A stretch of DNA of 64,000 nt. Origin: Ralstonia pickettii (GTDB taxonomy: Bacteria; Pseudomonadota; Gammaproteobacteria; Burkholderiales; Burkholderiaceae). The notes beneath the pieces are model-generated. The model had not been told where the DNA came from, did no database searches, and worked only from the letters and a program-made list of their open reading frames with translations. A program made the translations under genes and the position numbers. How positions within the stretch are numbered: the first letter of the stretch is position 1; each line of letters opens with the position of its first letter. Positions 60,514 to 64,000 of the stretch are shown piece by piece. The stretch covers positions 2,666,001-2,730,000 of the forward strand of contig NZ_CP066771.1 in assembly GCF_016466415.2 (NCBI RefSeq), in the 5' to 3' direction.

Positions 60514-60534
60514 GGACCACGCATAGCAACGCGC

Positions 60535-60969
60535 TCAATCCCACGAGTGGCGGCCGGAGCGACCACGCTTGACGTCGCCGCGCGCGCGCTTGCCTTCCAG
60601 ACGGCGCGTCTTGGAAGCGCGCGTAGGCTTGGTGGCGATCCGCGACTTCGGCACCGAAAGCCCCGTCGCGATGAACGCCGCCAGACGTTCACGGGCATCC
60701 TGGCGGTTGCGGTCCTGCGTGCGAAACCGTTGAGCATCAATCACAATCACGCCCTCGTCGGTCAAGCGGCGGTCGCGCTTTCCCAACAAGCGAGCCCGCA
60801 ATGCCTCCGGCAACGACGGCGATTGGGCGATGTCAAAGCGCAACTCCACCGCCGTCGATACCTTGTTGATGTTCTGCCCACCCGCTCCGCTTGCGCGCAC
60901 AAAGCGCTCGACCAGCTCGGACTCCGGAATAGACAATTGGGGGGTGATTTTGAGATCGGTGCCGGGCAT
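60535..60969 (-). CDS. arfB: ribosome rescue factor ArfB (peptidyl-tRNA hydrolase, GGQ type)
   Basis: A 144-aa codon-independent release factor that frees stalled non-stop ribosomes. The catalytic GGQ is at residues 30-32 (SGAGGQNINK), as in release factor domain 3. The C-terminal tail is very basic (RIATKPTRASKTRRLEGKRARGDVKRGRSGRH) and would enter the empty mRNA channel. It converges with the MFS gene with only 21 bases between the stops. Confidence 0.95.
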   Translation of the reverse strand: MPGTDLKITPQLSIPESELVERFVRASGAGGQNINKVSTAVELRFDIAQSPSLPEALRARLLGKRDRRLTDEGVIVIDAQRFRTQDRNRQDARERLAAFIATGLSVPKSRIATKPTRASKTRRLEGKRARGDVKRGRSGRHSWD

Positions 60970-61012
60970 TGGAGCATTGTAGGGAGAACCGGCTTTTCCT
61001 GGAGATCAGCGT

Positions 61013-61630
61013 ATGTATCGCGGAGAACGTTTCAACGGCTTCAGCCACCTGGCCGGGGCCATCCTTGCCGTCGCTGGCATGGCCGTTCTGGTGACGTCGT
61101 CCGCCCTGCACCACGACGCGTGGAAGGTCGTCAGTTCCGTGGTCTACGGCACGACGCTCGTCCTGCTCTACACGATCTCCACGCTGTATCACAGCCTGCG
61201 CGGGCCGGCCAAGAGCCTGTTCCAGCGCCTCGACTATTGCGCCATCTATTTGATGATCGCCGGGAGCTACACGCCGTTTGCGCTGGTCACGCTGCGCGGC
61301 CCCTGGGGTTGGGCGCTGTTCGGCATCAACTGGGCACTGGCGGCCATCGGGATTGCGCAGGAACTCTGGATCGGCCGCCGCACGCGCCTGTTTTCCCTGC
61401 TGATCTACGTGGTGATGGGCTGGCTGGTGCTGATTGCCATGGGGCCGCTGGCGGCAGCGCTGCCCGCACCGGGCCTGTGGTGGGTGGTAGCCGGTGGCGC
61501 GCTGTATACGGCCGGTATCGCCTTCTTTCTCTTTGACGAGAAGGTGAGGCACTTCCACGGCATCTGGCACCTGTTCGTATTGGCCGGCAGTGCGTGCCAG
61601 TTCGTCAGCATCCTCCTGTACGTGGGTTGA
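61013..61630 (+). CDS. hemolysin III/TrhA-family membrane protein
   Basis: A 205-aa inner-membrane protein with seven predicted segments of the HlyIII/PAQR family (E. coli YqfA/TrhA). N-terminal RGERFNGFSHLAGAILAVAG, STLYHSLRG and the later FDEKVRHFHGIWHLFVLAGS carry the conserved Ser, Asp and His metal-binding residues of the PAQR fold. In E. coli TrhA affects membrane-energy homeostasis; true hemolysin activity is not implied. Start ATG at 61013 fits the family. Confidence 0.92.
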   Translation: MYRGERFNGFSHLAGAILAVAGMAVLVTSSALHHDAWKVVSSVVYGTTLVLLYTISTLYHSLRGPAKSLFQRLDYCAIYLMIAGSYTPFALVTLRGPWGWALFGINWALAAIGIAQELWIGRRTRLFSLLIYVVMGWLVLIAMGPLAAALPAPGLWWVVAGGALYTAGIAFFLFDEKVRHFHGIWHLFVLAGSACQFVSILLYVG

Positions 61631-61660
61631 CCCCGGCCATACGTTCCTGTGGTGCGCCAA

Positions 61661-61692
61661 AAAAAGCCGCGACGAATCGCGGCCTTTTCTTT
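61661..61692. terminator. bidirectional terminator between the hemolysin-III-family gene and fadD
   Basis: AAAAAGCCGCGA, loop CGAA, TCGCGGCCTTTTCTTT; 7-bp GC stem at 61666-61672 and 61677-61683 with A-run and T-run on either side. Confidence 0.88.
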
Positions 61693-61706
61693 GCAGCGAC
61701 GCAGAC

Positions 61707-63416
61707 TCAGGCGCGCTTCTTCATCGCCTCGTCGCGCAGTTCACGGCGCAGGATCTTGCCGACGTTGGTCTTCGGCAGCTCGTTGCGAAACTCGATAAAC
61801 TTCGGGCGCTTGTAGCCGGTCAGCTGGTCCTTGCAGAACTCCTGCAGCTTCTGCTCCGTGAGCGACGGATCGCGACGCACCACGAACAGCTTCACCACCT
61901 CGCCCGAATGCACGTCCGGCACGCCCACGGCGGCCACTTCCAGCACGCCCGGGCACATCGCCACCACGCCTTCGATCTCGTTCGGGTACACGTTGAAGCC
62001 CGACACCAGAATCATGTCCTTCTTGCGATCGACGATCTTGGTGTAACCGCGCTCGTCCATCACGCCGACGTCGCCGGTCTTGAAGAAGCCGTCGGCGTAC
62101 ATGACCTTGGCGGTCTCGTCCGGGCGCTTCCAGTAACCAGCCATGACCTGCGGGCCGCGGATGCAAATTTCGCCCGCCTGGCCGATGGGCAGGTCGCGAC
62201 CTTCGTCGTCGCGAATGGCGATTTCCGTCCCCGGAATCGGCAGGCCGACGGTACCCGAGAACTTATCGGTATCCGTCGGGTTGCAGATGGCAGACGGCGA
62301 GGTTTCCGACAAACCATAGCCTTCGATGATCGGGCACCCCGTCACCTCGAGCCACTTCTTGGCCACGGCCTCTTGCACCGCCATGCCGCCACCGTTGGCC
62401 ACACGCAGGTTCGAGCAGTCCACATCCTTGAATTCGGGGTTGTTCAGCAGCGCGTTGTAGAGCGTGTTCACGGCCGGGAACATGTGAAAGCGGTACTGCT
62501 TGAGCACCTTGATGAAGCCCGGGATATCGCGCGGGTTCGGGATCAGCACTGCCAGCCCGCCCTTGCGCATCGACAGCAGGCAGCACACCGTCAGCGCGAA
62601 GATGTGATACAGCGGTAGCGCGGTGATGGTGATGATCTCTTCGTCGGCGGCCAGCATGCGGCCATCGCGACCAGGCTTGGTGAGCGCCGGGTTCATCCAG
62701 GCTTCCGATTGCAACACGTTCGCGACGATGTTCCGATGCAGCAGCGTCGCACCCTTCGACACGCCGGTCGTGCCGCCCGTGTATTGCAGGAAGGCCACGT
62801 CGTCGGGGCCGATGGAAGTCGGCTTGAGCGTCTGCTTGGCGCCCTCTTCCAGCGCGGTGTTGAAGCGGATGCAGTTGGGCAGTTCCCACGCCGGCACCAT
62901 CTTCTTCACGCTGCGCACGACGAAATTGACCAGCATGCCCTTGAGGCCGCCCAGCAAGTCGCCCATGCTGGCCACCACGATGTGCTTGACCGGCGTATTG
63001 GGCAGCACCTGCTGCAGCGTCGTCGCGAAATTCTCAAGGATGATGATGGCTTCGGCGCCGCTGTCCTTGAGCTGGTGTTCCAGTTCGCGCGGGGTGTAAA
63101 GCGGATTGACGTTGACGACCACATAGCCCGCCCGCAACACAGCGGCCAGCGCCACCGGATACTGCAGCACGTTCGGCATCATCAGCGCGACACGGGCGCC
63201 AGGGGCCAAGCCGCGCGATTGCAGCCACGCCGCCAGTTGGCGCGAAAGCGTATCCAGCTCGCCGTAGGTCAGCACCTTTCCCATGCATTCAAATGCACGG
63301 CGGTTACGGTTCTTCTGGAAGGAATCCTCAAGCAGATGGGCCAGCGATCGATACTGCGATGCATCGATCTCGGCCGGCACCCCGGCGGGATACTGCTTCA
63401 GCCACGGCTTATCCAT
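61707..63416 (-). CDS. fadD: long-chain fatty acid--CoA ligase
   Basis: Acyl-CoA synthetase (569 aa) that activates imported fatty acids for beta-oxidation. The AMP-binding P-loop YTGGTTGVSKGATL lies near residue 220, GYGLSETSP and the adenylation motif TGDVGVMDERGYTKIVDRKKDMI follow (FACS signature region), and the C-terminal GKILRRELR holds the catalytic Lys. ATG at 63416 gives MDKPWLKQYPAGVPAEID, the family start; AGGAG lies 8 bases upstream. A promoter with an operator-like site overlapping the start point sits just upstream, which suggests repression in the absence of fatty acids. Confidence 0.95.
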   Translation of the reverse strand: MDKPWLKQYPAGVPAEIDASQYRSLAHLLEDSFQKNRNRRAFECMGKVLTYGELDTLSRQLAAWLQSRGLAPGARVALMMPNVLQYPVALAAVLRAGYVVVNVNPLYTPRELEHQLKDSGAEAIIILENFATTLQQVLPNTPVKHIVVASMGDLLGGLKGMLVNFVVRSVKKMVPAWELPNCIRFNTALEEGAKQTLKPTSIGPDDVAFLQYTGGTTGVSKGATLLHRNIVANVLQSEAWMNPALTKPGRDGRMLAADEEIITITALPLYHIFALTVCCLLSMRKGGLAVLIPNPRDIPGFIKVLKQYRFHMFPAVNTLYNALLNNPEFKDVDCSNLRVANGGGMAVQEAVAKKWLEVTGCPIIEGYGLSETSPSAICNPTDTDKFSGTVGLPIPGTEIAIRDDEGRDLPIGQAGEICIRGPQVMAGYWKRPDETAKVMYADGFFKTGDVGVMDERGYTKIVDRKKDMILVSGFNVYPNEIEGVVAMCPGVLEVAAVGVPDVHSGEVVKLFVVRRDPSLTEQKLQEFCKDQLTGYKRPKFIEFRNELPKTNVGKILRRELRDEAMKKRA

Positions 63417-63447
63417 GGGCGTGTCTCCTGGCGATTGTTGATTTTTT

Positions 63448-63461
63448 CGAATGGTCGTTCG
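63448..63461. promoter_or_regulatory. operator-like element at the fadD promoter
   Basis: CGAATGGTCGTTCG flanked by T-runs on both sides, 32 bases before the fadD ATG and just downstream of the predicted transcription start. It matches the porin upstream element (CGAANNNTCGTTCG). TetR-family fatty-acid regulators of beta-proteobacteria use sites of this general look; which one acts here is inferred only. Confidence 0.5.
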
Positions 63462-63471
63462 TTTTTTCGGC

Positions 63472-63500
63472 ATCCTACGCGGATGTCTGTGTCAAAACAA
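63472..63500 (-). promoter_or_regulatory. fadD promoter candidate
   Basis: On the minus strand: -35 TTGTTT (63500-63495), 17-base spacer, -10 TAGGAT (63477-63472, 4 of 6). A better -35 (TTGACA, 63495-63490) also occurs, but its spacing to TAGGAT is only 12. Predicted start near 63465, beside the operator-like element. Confidence 0.45.
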
Positions 63501-63565
63501 TAACTTAGACGGTTCCCTCAGCCGGCCTGGCCCGCTTGAAACTGGTGCAGAAACCGCCGTTGGCA

Positions 63566-64000
63566 TCACTTTTGCGTGATGCCGTCCGATGTCGCGATCG
63601 CCGGAGGCGCCAGCAATCGCAGGGCGGCCTCGCGTTGCGGTTTGGACTCCCGCGCCATGGCTTTGACGTCGTCATAGAAGCGCGCCCAGTCGCCGCCATC
63701 ACGGTGATACAGCGCCGTGAACGCCGGCACCCATTCCAGGTAGCTCGCGACGGCCCCCAGATGCGCGTTCGACAGGGGCTGCGCAAACCAGCGGTCGTAA
63801 CCGGTATAACCGCCCCAGCTTGCTTTGAGCTTGGTGTAATCGGCCTGGAGGCTCGCGAAGATGGCGCGTTTTCCGGCGCGCTTCTCGTCGTCCGACACTG
63901 GGCTGGCATACAACGCCTCAAGTCGGTTGCGATACTCCAGCAGCAGGGCGCGGAATTGTACGCGCCGGGCGTCGTACGTGGCGTATTCCGCGCGAATTTC
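63566..64000 (-). CDS. predicted aminopeptidase, PF10023 family (5' end outside window)
   Basis: The frame is open from the right edge to the stop at 63566, so only the C-terminal ~144 residues are seen. The segment EIRAEYATYDARR..., then SDDEKRAGKRAIFASLQADYTKLKASWGGYTGYDRWFAQPLSNAHLGAV is characteristic of the PF10023 predicted aminopeptidases (often lipoproteins). The zinc site expected in the missing N-terminal half cannot be checked. It ends 149 bases before fadD on the same strand, leaving room for the fadD promoter. Confidence 0.75.
   Translation of the reverse strand, partial: EIRAEYATYDARRVQFRALLLEYRNRLEALYASPVSDDEKRAGKRAIFASLQADYTKLKASWGGYTGYDRWFAQPLSNAHLGAVASYLEWVPAFTALYHRDGGDWARFYDDVKAMARESKPQREAALRLLAPPAIATSDGITQK

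Overview
The window is GC-rich chromosomal DNA from a beta-proteobacterium, most probably Ralstonia or a close Burkholderiales relative. The evidence is the gene order: pilB-pilC-pilD-coaE-zapD-yacG next to mutT-ATPase-argJ-secA-M23 peptidase, a lpxC-peroxiredoxin-ftsZ...mraZ division cluster, and a PilS/PilR pair that matches the PehS/PehR pair of Ralstonia. This is an inference from gene content and protein motifs; no database search was possible. Nearly everything here is conserved core genome. I found no insertion sequence, prophage, CRISPR array, toxin-antitoxin pair or defence system.

Layout. 1-4019 (+): a secreted cassette with the 3' part of a phosphatase-like/LamG protein, a 66-residue lipoprotein and a Tat-exported phospholipase C. 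4092-9608 (-): ypjD-like gene, a PP0621-type zinc protein, pilS and pilR (type IV pilus transcriptional control), and ampD (muropeptide recycling). 9776-11807 (+): ffh and hpt. 11873-15921 (-): marC, a prolyl 4-hydroxylase, a lytic transglycosylase and proS. 16142-17487 (+): rppH and a CNP1-like lipoprotein gene. 17582-20641 (-): the rplU-rpmA-obgE-proB operon. 20929-29399 (+): ispB, tRNA-Pro(CGG), a CorC/HlyC-type gene, pilB-pilC-pilD-coaE and zapD-yacG. 29392-36053 (-): mutT, a DUF815 ATPase, argJ, secA and a LytM-type M23 peptidase. 36123-36644 (+): dciA. 36692-38354 (-): lpxC and a peroxiredoxin.

38746-56416 (-) is a complete 15-gene dcw cluster in the canonical order mraZ-rsmH-ftsL-ftsI-murE-murF-mraY-murD-ftsW-murG-murC-ddlB-ftsQ-ftsA-ftsZ. 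Most junctions overlap by 4 bases, which points to translational coupling. It covers lipid II synthesis from UDP-MurNAc to the septal transpeptidase, plus the Z-ring core. In front of mraZ lies a -35/-10 pair overlapped by four direct repeats with an exact 10-bp period, which reads as an MraZ autoregulatory operator.

56799-64000 holds coq7 (ubiquinone), a general porin, an MHS-type MFS transporter, arfB, a hemolysin-III-family gene, fadD and the 3' part of a PF10023 predicted aminopeptidase. The porin and fadD upstream regions share an operator-like element (CGAANNNTCGTTCG). The points most worth checking are regulatory: the MraZ repeats, this shared element, an inverted repeat inside the lpxC promoter spacer, and the long ftsZ 3' region ending in a strong hairpin. 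I did not find a convincing new multi-gene system.
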